From CAZAMP01 sp964486455 (GTDB lineage: Bacteria; Eisenbacteria; RBG-16-71-46; CAZAMP01): a stretch of 64,000 nt of DNA. The position numbers and the translations under genes are program-made. Below the pieces are notes generated by a model that worked only from the letters and a program-made list of their open reading frames with translations, was not told the origin of the DNA and did not search any database. The stretch covers positions 1 through 64,000 of the forward strand of contig CAZAMP010000025.1 of assembly GCA_964486455.1 (NCBI GenBank), given 5' to 3'. This document shows, one piece after another, positions 16,536 through 25,264 of this stretch. Every line of letters starts with the position of its first letter. The first letter of the stretch is position 1.

Positions 16536-17087
16536 CGTGTCTTTCGAATGATGCCTGCTTTTCAGAACCGGAATGGCGCATTTGTGTCCGCACGGAAGGC
16601 AATTCTGCCAGTACGGGCCGTAGTTGTACTGATAGCACAGCCCGTCGTCCGGATGCAGCACGGCCTTCCCGTATAGCGACCTGCAGAGGCGGATTTCGTG
16701 CCCGGCGCAATCCAAGGCCTCCCCTTGGCCGATCCGCGGGTCGTTCATGATCCTGATTCCACCATGACTGCCTGGATACATGGTGAAGAAGCCTACTCTC
16801 GTGAGACCGTCATAGTTCTCGGTCACCGTGTAGCAGCCGTCGTACCACGTCACGGCGTTCCCGGTCCCGGACTCGGGCCAGACACCGTCGACGTCGTCCT
16901 GCGGGATCTCAGAACCTCCCGTACAGAGGGTCCAGACCCAAACTTCCACCGTCGGCTCGTACTGAATACCGAACTGAAGCCCGCCAATACCGCCGTGCTC
17001 CCCGTCTACGTCCGGCACGCCGCCGACCAGGATCCAAGTGAAGATCGGTGTCGAGCGCGCAGTCACTGCAAGCATACACAAGGTCAC
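16527..17087 (-). CDS. Hypothetical secreted Cys-containing protein next to the IS element
   Basis: 186 aa if the GTG at 17087 is used. The core (DGEHGGIGGLQFGIQYEP, VEVWVWTLCT, YDGLTRVGFF) resembles a family of small secreted proteins common in Eisenbacteria-like genomes; no function is known to me. The start is doubtful: the hydrophobic stretch RLTVTVTLCMLAVTARS begins upstream of the GTG in the same open frame, so the real signal peptide probably starts at a non-ATG codon further up or has been damaged. The 3' end overlaps the second hairpin of the IS110 leader, so the C-terminus may have been altered by the insertion. Confidence 0.5.
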   Translation of the reverse strand: MTLCMLAVTARSTPIFTWILVGGVPDVDGEHGGIGGLQFGIQYEPTVEVWVWTLCTGGSEIPQDDVDGVWPESGTGNAVTWYDGCYTVTENYDGLTRVGFFTMYPGSHGGIRIMNDPRIGQGEALDCAGHEIRLCRSLYGKAVLHPDDGLCYQYNYGPYWQNCLPCGHKCAIPVLKSRHHSKDTSA

Positions 17088-17347
17088 GGTGACGGTCAGG
17101 CGGGGGGTTCGATCCGGATGCAGCGTGTCTTTCAGCGTCGCAAAAGCTAACGCGTTTTATTACAATAGATTAATTCGGGTTCAGCGATCGCTGATCAGAG
17201 GGAGCCCGGTCGGCGGCCCCTCACCGTTCCCGGCAGCCCGGCGTCGTGGCGGCTTGTCACCCGGCGGACCGGTCTGCTACCGTCATGCGCCCGCTGTTCA
17301 ACCTGCGGGCACGGTAAGAAACCCACCGAACGGGGAGGATGGGCGCG

Positions 17348-18517
17348 ATGGGCACTAAGCTCCGCATCGGCGTATTAACGGGTGGCGGGGATGTTCCCGG
17401 TCTCAATTCGTGTATACGTGCGCTCACGTATCGGGCCATCGATGACGGCCACGAGATCATCGGCATCCGCCAGGGATGGGAAGGGCTCGTGCGCCTCCAG
17501 CCCGGCGATCCCGAATCGGAGAAGGAATGGCTGCAACCCGTTAGCAAGGAGAAGGTCAGAACGGTCGATCGATTCGGCGGCACCTTCCTTCATACCTCCC
17601 GGACCAACCCCATTCGAGTCAAGCGGAGTGATCTGCCCGATCACCTGAAGAGCCATCACGCGGGAGGGGACCCATCGGAAACCGTGGACGTGACGAACGA
17701 CGTGCTGCGGACTCTGGAAGCCCTCGAGCTCGATTTTCTCGTCGTGATCGGCGGCGACGACACGCTATCGGTGGCCGTTCGTCTCGATTGGGAAGGCTTT
17801 CCCATCGTTTCGGTGCCGAAGACCATGGACAACGACGTGAACGGCACCGACTACTGCATCGGCTTCTCGACCGCCGTCACGCGAAGCGTCAACTTCATCA
17901 CCGACCTCCGGACACCGGCCGGATCGCATGAGCGGATCGCGGTTGTCGAGCTGTTCGGACGCTACTGCGGTGAGACCGCTCTGGTCACCGGCTACCTCGC
18001 CAGCGTCGACAGAACGCTCATCGCGGAAGTGCCGTTCGACATGCACAAGCTCGCCGACATGCTGGTAAGCGACAAGATGAGCAACCCGAGCCGCTACGCC
18101 ATACTCGTCATGAGCGAGGGCGCCAAGATCGAGGGCGGCGAGATGGTAATCGGCGGCGAACAAGACGCGTTCGGACATCAGAAGCTGGGCGGCATCGGGG
18201 ACCGGGTCGGCGCCGAGATCAAGCGGCTGACCGGACACCATGTTCTGGTCCAGCGCCTCGCTTACCTCATGCGAAGCGGCCCACCCGACTCACTCGACCG
18301 CCTCGTGTCGTACAACTACGGCAATCTCGCCTACGAACTGATCACCGACGGCCGGAAGGGAGAGATGGTAGCGCTGCAAAACGGATGCTACACGACGGTG
18401 CGGGTCAAGACCGCCACGAACGGCAAGCGCCAGGTGAACGTCCCGGCCTTCTATGACACCGCGACCTACAGGCCGAAGATCTCCGTGATCCGGGGCAAAC
18501 CGATGTTCCTGTACTAA
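17348..18517 (+). CDS. 6-phosphofructokinase, pyrophosphate-dependent signature
   Basis: 389 aa. The ATG at 17348 is preferred over 17339 because GGGGAGG ends nine bases before it. PFK motifs are clear: LTGGGDVPGLN (substrate loop), VIGGDDTLS and PKTMDNDVNGTD (catalytic). In place of the GGDG and PGTIDND of ATP enzymes, this protein has GGDD and PKTMDND; Asp and Lys at these two positions are the known determinants of PPi-dependent PFK. It would phosphorylate fructose-6-phosphate reversibly using PPi. It starts a four-gene run with fabI, an acyl-CoA synthetase and tyrA on the same strand. Confidence 0.88.
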   Translation: MGTKLRIGVLTGGGDVPGLNSCIRALTYRAIDDGHEIIGIRQGWEGLVRLQPGDPESEKEWLQPVSKEKVRTVDRFGGTFLHTSRTNPIRVKRSDLPDHLKSHHAGGDPSETVDVTNDVLRTLEALELDFLVVIGGDDTLSVAVRLDWEGFPIVSVPKTMDNDVNGTDYCIGFSTAVTRSVNFITDLRTPAGSHERIAVVELFGRYCGETALVTGYLASVDRTLIAEVPFDMHKLADMLVSDKMSNPSRYAILVMSEGAKIEGGEMVIGGEQDAFGHQKLGGIGDRVGAEIKRLTGHHVLVQRLAYLMRSGPPDSLDRLVSYNYGNLAYELITDGRKGEMVALQNGCYTTVRVKTATNGKRQVNVPAFYDTATYRPKISVIRGKPMFLY

Positions 18518-18535
18518 TCGAGGGGAAATCGCTCT

Positions 18536-19312
18536 ATGTATCGAATCACTATGCACGACAAGATCGCCGTCATCATGGGCGTCGCGAACAAGCGGAGCCT
18601 CGCGTGGGGCATCGCGGACGGGCTCCATGAAGCGGGCGCACGGATCGCGTTCACGTACATCGGGCACAAGTTCGGATCCAACGTACGCCAGCTGGGATCG
18701 AGCTTCCGGGGCGCGCGCTTCTATGAGTGCAACGTGATGAATGACGATCAGATCAGCGACACCTTCGAGAAGATCGGGCACGAGCTGGGACAAATCGACA
18801 TTCTCGTCCACAGCATCGCCTTCTCACCGCGAGAGGAGCTGGGCGGACGATTCATCAACACGACTCGCGACGGCTATCGAATGGCGATGGAGATCAGCGC
18901 GTTCTCGTTGATCAGGGTGGCGCACGCCGCCTACCCGCTGATGAGGGATGAGGGCGGATCGATCGTGGCCATGACGTACGGCGCCTCGCAACGCGTCGTC
19001 CCGGCGTACAACGTGATGGGCGGGGCCAAGGCCTCGCTCGAACATCACGTACGGCAGCTCGCGGCCGAGCTCGGACCTCACCACATTCGCGTCAACGCGA
19101 TATCGGCGGGCCCCGTCAGCACGCTGAGCGCACGCGGCGTGAAGGGTTTTCCAGACATGCTGAAGCACCACCGCGCCAAGGCGCCGCTCAGGCGAAACAT
19201 AACGCAGACCGACATCGGCAAGGCGGGGGTGTTTCTCTGCAGCGATCTCTCCAGCGGAGTGACCGGAGAGGTTCTGCACGTAGACGGCGGATACAACATA
19301 ATGGGGATGTAG
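18536..19312 (+). CDS. fabI: Enoyl-[acyl-carrier-protein] reductase (NADH), FabI
   Basis: 258 aa, normal for the family. It is an SDR fold with the FabI-type N-terminus (IMGVANKRSLAWGIA) rather than the classical TGxxxGxG, a substrate motif VHSIAF, and the catalytic Tyr-x6-Lys in AYNVMGGAKASLE. The end, VTGEVLHVDGGYNIMGM, is typical. GAGGGG precedes the ATG. It catalyses the last reduction of each fatty-acid elongation cycle in the cytoplasm. It lies 18 bases after pfk and 4 bases before the acyl-CoA synthetase gene. Confidence 0.95.
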   Translation: MYRITMHDKIAVIMGVANKRSLAWGIADGLHEAGARIAFTYIGHKFGSNVRQLGSSFRGARFYECNVMNDDQISDTFEKIGHELGQIDILVHSIAFSPREELGGRFINTTRDGYRMAMEISAFSLIRVAHAAYPLMRDEGGSIVAMTYGASQRVVPAYNVMGGAKASLEHHVRQLAAELGPHHIRVNAISAGPVSTLSARGVKGFPDMLKHHRAKAPLRRNITQTDIGKAGVFLCSDLSSGVTGEVLHVDGGYNIMGM

Positions 19313-19316
19313 TCTG

Positions 19317-21569
19317 ATGGACTTCGCCTGGACCCTTTCGAACGAAGCCGTTCTGAAGATCGACGCGTTTCTGTCCCTCGCGGTGGTCGAGGGCCGAAAG
19401 CAGCTCTACGAGCACGAAATCTACGAGATCATTCGTGTCCTGGGGATCCGCACGCCGATGTATCGGTTCGTGAGGTGCCCCGACGAGATCGACGACGAGC
19501 TGCTCCGACAATTCCGATCGCAGAACCTCATCATGAAAATCATCTCGGATGGAATTCCCCACAAGGCAAAGGTGGGTGGGGTCCGGACGATCGTCAAGAA
19601 TACGAGCTTCGCGCGCTACATGGCCGGCCGGATGATCGAGGAAGTCCCCAATCATCCCGCGTTCAAGACACCGCCAAAGATCGCCGGTCTGCTGATCGCG
19701 GAGTACGTCGAGTACACCCGCGACCTCGGCAACGAGCTGTTGATCGCGACCCGCGAGAACCTCGCGTTCGGCCCGGTGCTCTCGTTCACGAAGGGGGGAT
19801 CGGACGCCGAGCACTTCGCCAAGCACTACTCCCCACCCAACCTCGCCTTGGCCCCGATTCCTTACGAGCAGTGCCGCGCGCTTCTCGAAGGCACCATGAT
19901 CAGCCAGAAGTACAGCGAAGAGGGACACGAGGAGTACGTCGGTCAGCTCGCGGAGATTTTGTTCAAGTTCAGCCAGCTGGCGACCCACTATTCGAGCTTC
20001 AGCACGCTGCGGCCCCGGTTCATTCTGACCGAGCTGGAGATCAATCCGTTCGTGTTCGACGTGACCGGTAGGCTGATTGCGCTGGACGGTCTCGGAAGCG
20101 TCGCGCCGGCCGACCACACCGTAGGCGACTGCCCGGCACCCAACGTATCGAATCTGGAGGGCTTCTTCCGTCCTGAGGGCGTCGCGGTCATCGGCGTGTC
20201 CAGCAGCGATTCCGGCAAGGCCGGAAACATCATCGCAACGCTCCTCCATAGCCTCGGCCGGAAGGATCTCTATCTCGTAAACCCGAAGGGCGGTGAGGCC
20301 GCGGTCAACGGCGATACTTACAAGCTCTTCAGCTCGGTAACGAAGATCCCGGACCCGGTCGACCTGGTTGTGGTGACCGTCCCGGCGCCGCGCACCCCGG
20401 CCGTCGTCGCGGAGGCGAAGGAGAAGGGGGCCCGCGCTATCGTGCTGATCCCCGGAGGTTTCAGCGAGGTCCACGGCGAAGCGACTCTCGAAAAACAGAT
20501 CGCCGACATCGTTCGCGATACGGACATCCGCGTCGTCGGGCCGAACTGCCTCGGCGTGTTCCATGCCGCCGAGAAGAACCTGCCTGGCGTGAACACGATC
20601 TTCATCCCGGAAGAGAAGCTGCAGATGATCCCGCAGGAGGATGCGGGCGTCGCGCTGGTGTCGCAGAGCGGCGCCGCCAGCATCACGATTCTCGACAAGC
20701 TCCGTCACGCGATCTACCCCCACTCCATCGTGAGCTACGGAAACCAGATGGACGTTGATCCTGCCGACCTCGTCGCCTACTTCGATCGCGAGCCGGCCAT
20801 CAACGTGATCGCCGCCTACATCGAAGGGTTCAAGGTTTGTGATGGTCGCAAGTTTTTCGACACGGCCAAGAGCGTGATCACACCCGTCATCGTCTACAAG
20901 GCCGGGCGGACGGACGCGGGCGCGCGGGCCGCGGCGTCGCACACCGCCGCGATGGCCGGCGACTACGCGGTCGCGAAGGCCGCGTTGGAGCAGGCGGGCG
21001 CGATCGTGGCGGACACGCTTCTCGATCTGAAAGACCTGGTGAAGACGTTCGCGCTTCTGAGCGGACGCCATCCGCGAGGGCGTCGCGTGGCCGGGATCGT
21101 GAACGCGGGATTCGAGAGCACATACGCGGCGGACTCACTGGATCGTCTCGAGACCGCGGACTATTCCGACGAGACGGTGCAGACCCTCAAGGAGATTCTG
21201 CCGCCCATCGTGGGCATCAATCCGTTTCTCGATCTCACACCCATGGCTGACGATGCGCTCTTCGAGCGCTGCGTCGAACTCGCCTTGGACGATCCGAATG
21301 TCGACTCGGTCTTCATCTCGATCGTGCCGCACACACCCATGCTTCACACCACCGTCGAAGAGATCGAGAAGGACACCGACAACATCGCGAGCCGCATCAT
21401 CCGACAGCACGAGCGGCACAATAAGCCGATCGTCGTCTCGGTCAACGCGGGGACGATGTACAACGCGCTGGTGGACTTCCTGGAAAAGGGCGGGATCCCG
21501 ACGTACTCGACGGCCGAGCGTGCGATGCGTTGCCTGAACTCGCTCGCGGACCACTATCTCGGACGCTGA
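19317..21569 (+). CDS. NDP-forming acyl-CoA synthetase with permuted (beta-alpha) domain order
   Basis: 750 aa. Residues 25-270 form an ATP-grasp-like beta domain (GNELLIATRENLAFGPVLSF, TELEINPFVF). Residues 275-740 form the CoA-binding and ligase alpha part (GVAVIGVSSSDSGKAGN, VDLVVVTVPAPRT, GPNCLGVF, VSQSGAAS), with the phospho-His motif ASHTAAMAGD. This family makes ATP from acyl-CoA, Pi and ADP, or the reverse, in acetate/organic-acid metabolism. Most fused enzymes have alpha before beta; here beta comes first. Four bases separate it from fabI. The acyl substrate cannot be stated. Confidence 0.85.
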   Translation: MDFAWTLSNEAVLKIDAFLSLAVVEGRKQLYEHEIYEIIRVLGIRTPMYRFVRCPDEIDDELLRQFRSQNLIMKIISDGIPHKAKVGGVRTIVKNTSFARYMAGRMIEEVPNHPAFKTPPKIAGLLIAEYVEYTRDLGNELLIATRENLAFGPVLSFTKGGSDAEHFAKHYSPPNLALAPIPYEQCRALLEGTMISQKYSEEGHEEYVGQLAEILFKFSQLATHYSSFSTLRPRFILTELEINPFVFDVTGRLIALDGLGSVAPADHTVGDCPAPNVSNLEGFFRPEGVAVIGVSSSDSGKAGNIIATLLHSLGRKDLYLVNPKGGEAAVNGDTYKLFSSVTKIPDPVDLVVVTVPAPRTPAVVAEAKEKGARAIVLIPGGFSEVHGEATLEKQIADIVRDTDIRVVGPNCLGVFHAAEKNLPGVNTIFIPEEKLQMIPQEDAGVALVSQSGAASITILDKLRHAIYPHSIVSYGNQMDVDPADLVAYFDREPAINVIAAYIEGFKVCDGRKFFDTAKSVITPVIVYKAGRTDAGARAAASHTAAMAGDYAVAKAALEQAGAIVADTLLDLKDLVKTFALLSGRHPRGRRVAGIVNAGFESTYAADSLDRLETADYSDETVQTLKEILPPIVGINPFLDLTPMADDALFERCVELALDDPNVDSVFISIVPHTPMLHTTVEEIEKDTDNIASRIIRQHERHNKPIVVSVNAGTMYNALVDFLEKGGIPTYSTAERAMRCLNSLADHYLGR

Positions 21570-21597
21570 CCGGTCTCACCAAAGAACGGGAGCCACT

Positions 21598-22704
21598 GTG
21601 TCTGACGAGCGCCTCACGGAATACCGCGCCCGCCTGGAGGAGATCGATCGCGAGGTCATTCGTCTCATCTCCGAACGGGTGCGAATAGCCAAGAACATCG
21701 GCCTGACCAAGACTGAGAATGGATCTCCCATTCGGGACTACCGCATGGAGAAGCGGGTCATCGATCGGGCGCGACGATTCTGCGACGAGAGCGGCGTCGA
21801 TCGCGAGATCGGGGAACAGATCGCGACGATCCTCATATCGGGCGCCGTGCGCGCGCAGGAGCACATTCATCAGAGCCGCTACGAGGGTGAGCTCCATCGC
21901 ATCTTGATCGTCGGCGGCGCGGGCAAGATGGGACGCTGGCTCGCGAACATTCTTCACGCTCAAGGCCATCGGGTGACCGTCTTCGATCCGTCACCGGCAG
22001 CGTCCGACTTCGAGCAGGCGACGACTCTGGCGGAGGGTGCGCGGGGCGCGAAGCTCATCGTGCTGGCCACCCCGCTCGAATCGAGCGAGGCCGTCTACGA
22101 GGAGATCCTGCATCTCGAGCCGACCGGTGTGATCGCGGATGTGTTCTCCGTGAAAAGCCAGGTGACGCCTCTGATCGAGCGGGGGGTTCGGGACGGTCGA
22201 CGAATCGTCTCGCTACACCCGATGTTCGGTCCTGACGTCTATCTCTTGAGCGGCCGTACTCTGTTGATTTGCGACTGCGGAAGCGCGGGCACGGCCCACT
22301 TCATTCGCGACCTGTTCGAGGGGACGGCGCTGACGCTGATGGATGTTCCGCTCGCGAGACACGATGAGATCATCGCCTACGTTCTCGGCCTGGGTCACGC
22401 GATCAACCTGCTCTTTGCGCGTTGTCTCTGTGACAGCGGGCGAAGCCCCGAGGAAATCGTCGGCGTGTCCAGCACCACGTTCGAGAAGCAGCTCCGCGCG
22501 TCACGGGAAGTGTGCTCGGAGAACCCTCGTTTGTACTTCGACATCCAGAACATGAACCCGCTCTCCCCCATGGTTTTCGATGTGATGGAGAACGCGCTGG
22601 ATCATCTCCGCAGCGCGGCGCTCGATCCTGATCCATCGGCGTTCGAGCGGATCATGACCGACGGGGATCGCTGGTTCGGGGCCGTGATGAAGGGCGAGGG
22701 TTAG
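21598..22704 (+). CDS. tyrA: Chorismate mutase / prephenate dehydrogenase (T-protein)
   Basis: 368 aa from GTG with GGGAG upstream. Residues 1-90 are an AroQ-type chorismate mutase helix bundle (LEEIDREVIRLISERVRIAKNIG). Residues 100-365 are an NAD(P)-binding prephenate dehydrogenase (ILIVGGAGKMGRWLA, then the catalytic SLHPMFGPD). The order and length match the bifunctional T-protein of enterobacteria. It converts chorismate to 4-hydroxyphenylpyruvate for tyrosine synthesis. It follows the acyl-CoA synthetase by 28 bases and its stop overlaps the convergent lipoprotein gene by 4 bases. Confidence 0.92.
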   Translation: MSDERLTEYRARLEEIDREVIRLISERVRIAKNIGLTKTENGSPIRDYRMEKRVIDRARRFCDESGVDREIGEQIATILISGAVRAQEHIHQSRYEGELHRILIVGGAGKMGRWLANILHAQGHRVTVFDPSPAASDFEQATTLAEGARGAKLIVLATPLESSEAVYEEILHLEPTGVIADVFSVKSQVTPLIERGVRDGRRIVSLHPMFGPDVYLLSGRTLLICDCGSAGTAHFIRDLFEGTALTLMDVPLARHDEIIAYVLGLGHAINLLFARCLCDSGRSPEEIVGVSSTTFEKQLRASREVCSENPRLYFDIQNMNPLSPMVFDVMENALDHLRSAALDPDPSAFERIMTDGDRWFGAVMKGEG

Positions 22705-23603
22705 CGGCAGGTGGCCGTCGAGTCGTAGACCGTCTCTTCGAAGAACTGCACGGGCATATCCGAGCGCGGGAGCTTTGCGATCGCGAACGGTCGCACGTCA
22801 CGCGCGCACTCAAGCGGCACGTTGTGGCGGGTATATCTGGCCTTGAGCGAGCCGTTTCGCTCGTAGGCGACGTCGTCGAACGAGATGGAGACTGTGGTGC
22901 CCGGCCATAAGTCCTGCACGAGGTTGTCGCCGATGAAGGCGCAGACCAGCATCTCGCTCGAGAAGTCGATCGGCGGGAGCACCGAGATCTCCACGGAGCC
23001 TATCCGCCAGAGAAGGTCGAGAAGCGCATCCTCGCTCTTGACCGCGAAGTAGCTGCCCTCGTTGATGCGGGTCGACGTTCCGTCCACGAAGGGAGACACG
23101 GGCAGAGGCAGGCCCTCGCCGTACCACTCCATGAGCATCTGGAGCCGCGCGAAGAGATCTTCGATCTCGAGCGGGACCTCCGCATCGCCATAGCGGACGA
23201 TCTGATGGTTGGTGCCCGCGACTTGATACGAGATCGACTGCTTGTCCAGAGTCCCCTCTCCGAAACTTCCGGGTTGTTGGAAGAATCCCGACTCATTGAA
23301 ACGCTGCAGGAGCTGAATCAACTCGATGTCCGAAAGGAACCCTTTGGTGCTCGTGAGCGTCGATTCCTGCTCGACGTCAAAGACGGTGTAGTGCATGTCA
23401 CCGTCAGTGAAAACGCTGAGCGTTTCGTTGATGTCGCTCGGATCGTCAGTCGTACGCTGGAAGTAGTGTATGAAATCGAAACCCAGCGCCTCACCCGGCG
23501 TCACTTCTTCTTCAGGCGTGAGAAAGACCTGTCCCGTGCAACCCATGACGAAGATGAGCACGAGAATGGAGAGTGGAACGGATGCCCGTCGAATGGACAA
23601 CAT
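22701..23603 (-). CDS. Lipoprotein of unknown function
   Basis: 300 aa with a lipobox (LIFVMGC) at residue 22 and GGAGG before the ATG. After a Pro/Glu-rich linker there are two parts: residues 40-175 (a domain with FIHYFQRTTDD and repeated short strands) and residues 180-300 (VKSEDALLDLLWRIG, SSEMLVCAFIGDN), which is reminiscent of PrcB-like C-terminal domains with a Cys near each end. No enzymatic motif is seen. It is convergent with tyrA. Confidence 0.65.
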   Translation of the reverse strand: MLSIRRASVPLSILVLIFVMGCTGQVFLTPEEEVTPGEALGFDFIHYFQRTTDDPSDINETLSVFTDGDMHYTVFDVEQESTLTSTKGFLSDIELIQLLQRFNESGFFQQPGSFGEGTLDKQSISYQVAGTNHQIVRYGDAEVPLEIEDLFARLQMLMEWYGEGLPLPVSPFVDGTSTRINEGSYFAVKSEDALLDLLWRIGSVEISVLPPIDFSSEMLVCAFIGDNLVQDLWPGTTVSISFDDVAYERNGSLKARYTRHNVPLECARDVRPFAIAKLPRSDMPVQFFEETVYDSTATCR

Positions 23604-24193
23604 GGAGCCTCCGAAGAAGATAAACCACCTGACGCCGCCCCGCCGTCTCTGCCCCCAGATGCTGTGTTCTATCGAAGTGGTTGTCAGCGGCTAAACTCGT
23701 TGTCTCCAGCTGGAGTCTGATCGCGGCGCCGTTCGCCACCCTGCCTAAACCCAACCTCCCGAAGGGGTCAATTCCGAGAGGCCGGCAGTTCTAGCGGCGA
23801 CCGCCGCGCTTCCCTCCGATCACCGGTATCGTGGCGGAGGCTGACCGCTGATCGACGACGATCGGAGCGGAAACGCGACGGCTTTCAAGCCCAGACGGCC
23901 AGATCTCCAAACGCCGAAGCGGCGTCCGGGTCTATTCCACTCAGGACTTAATGCAAGAACCAGGCCGTCGATTCGCTCGATCTTACCTGTTTGCGCGGAC
24001 TTGCGCGATCGGAGGTCCGCCGGATGCGTCCTCGCCCCCACCACGGCAACATACTTGCCTACAACAGACTATGCGCCGGTACTTCCTGAAATCCTCAAAA
24101 TCCATCCGGCGGAGCCGATACCGCCACGGCCCCGGATCGAGATAACCCTCAGAAACCCATGCAAGCGTACTCAGAATTCTGAGGCTTTCGGGA
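23604..24193. other. Gene-free region
   Basis: 590 bases between a lipoprotein gene reading leftwards from 23603 and the end of the outer-membrane barrel gene at 24194. Short open frames on both strands are rich in Arg/Pro/Ser and start without ribosome-binding sites, so none is called. No strong hairpin or promoter was found. Confidence 0.5.
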
Positions 24194-25264
24194 TCAGAAT
24201 CGCCACTCGAGATGCGTCTCGGTGACGAGCTTTGTGTAGCGCCGATCCCGGAAGACGGACTCGTTGTGATGCCAACCCAGCCTGAGCTTGAGCAACAGAT
24301 CGGGCTGGATCGTGTGCCCCACCTCCGCGACGATCGCGTCGTTGTCCTCACGCTCGGAGTCGAAGTTCACCACGCCGAACGCGTCGAGATCTCCCTCATA
24401 GTCCCTGAGATCCAAGCGGGCCAAGAGTCGAATCGATGTCGTCCGCGTAAGGCGGTCCCCGAACGTCGCGTCAAAACGGTGTGACGCGAAATCCCATCCG
24501 AACGTGTTCGAGTCGTTCTGAAGATACCGGTAACCGAACTCCAGATAGAACCCGCGCAGATACTGCAGCTCGGCACCGATGTGCCAGAACGAATCCTCTT
24601 GTTCGCTGGGAAGAACGGACACCTGTCCGTTGGTCACGCGCACCGCCCGCCGGTTGAAGTCGAGCGTGCCCGCGCCCCCCTGAAGGCGCGCGAGGAAGCG
24701 GCGGGAGAGCTGCTTGCTCAGCGCGCCGTCCCCACGGAAGCCGGCCTGCTCCCGCCCCGTAGTGACCCTATAGTCCAGAAGCGTGCGGGCGGCCTTGACC
24801 TCACTCATCACGGAACCGATCGGGACGCGAAGAAACGACTCGATAACCAGAGAGCCGAAGCCGCGCGTGGCGGCGGAGTCGGCGTAGTCGCGTGTCTCGA
24901 GCTGCAGCCGCACGCCGGCCGCGGTTCGATTGCGTGCCGTGTAGGAGAGATCGAAGCCCGCCTCACCCATGACACGGCTGTCGTCCTTGATATTTCGATA
25001 GCGATGCATCCCGAGTCGCCACACCGATGCGAGACGCAGGCGCTGCGCGAGGGCCGCGCGGTGACGGAGGCTGCCGAAGACCTGGAGCGCCTGGTCCGAT
25101 GTTTCGTCCTCGAGACTTTCGCGAACGTTGCTGTCATCGAGCAGACCGATCTGCACGTGCCCCTCGACGTGCTGCGCGATGGCGGCGACCCGAGCCGGCC
25201 CTGCCAACAGCGCAAGGGTCCACATAGACGAAACGATTCCGATCGCCCATCCACGGCCCATCAT
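24194..25264 (-). CDS. Outer-membrane beta-barrel protein
   Basis: 356 aa. The signal peptide is followed by about 16 to 18 amphipathic strands with aromatic girdle residues (YLEFGYRYLQND, TSIRLLARLDLRDYEG, LKLRLGWHHNES) and a C-terminal HLEWRF ending in Phe, the BAM recognition signal. Its ATG overlaps the stop of the coiled-coil gene (ATGA), and it is the last gene of a five-gene operon with a two-component system. It may be the output or the sensed partner of that system. No specific substrate is suggested by sequence. Confidence 0.75.
   Translation of the reverse strand: MMGRGWAIGIVSSMWTLALLAGPARVAAIAQHVEGHVQIGLLDDSNVRESLEDETSDQALQVFGSLRHRAALAQRLRLASVWRLGMHRYRNIKDDSRVMGEAGFDLSYTARNRTAAGVRLQLETRDYADSAATRGFGSLVIESFLRVPIGSVMSEVKAARTLLDYRVTTGREQAGFRGDGALSKQLSRRFLARLQGGAGTLDFNRRAVRVTNGQVSVLPSEQEDSFWHIGAELQYLRGFYLEFGYRYLQNDSNTFGWDFASHRFDATFGDRLTRTTSIRLLARLDLRDYEGDLDAFGVVNFDSEREDNDAIVAEVGHTIQPDLLLKLRLGWHHNESVFRDRRYTKLVTETHLEWRF

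Noticed and set aside
23951..24145. 64-codon frame starting at an ATG in the 23.6-24.2 kb gap
   Set aside because: No ribosome-binding site, low-complexity basic composition and no recognisable features.
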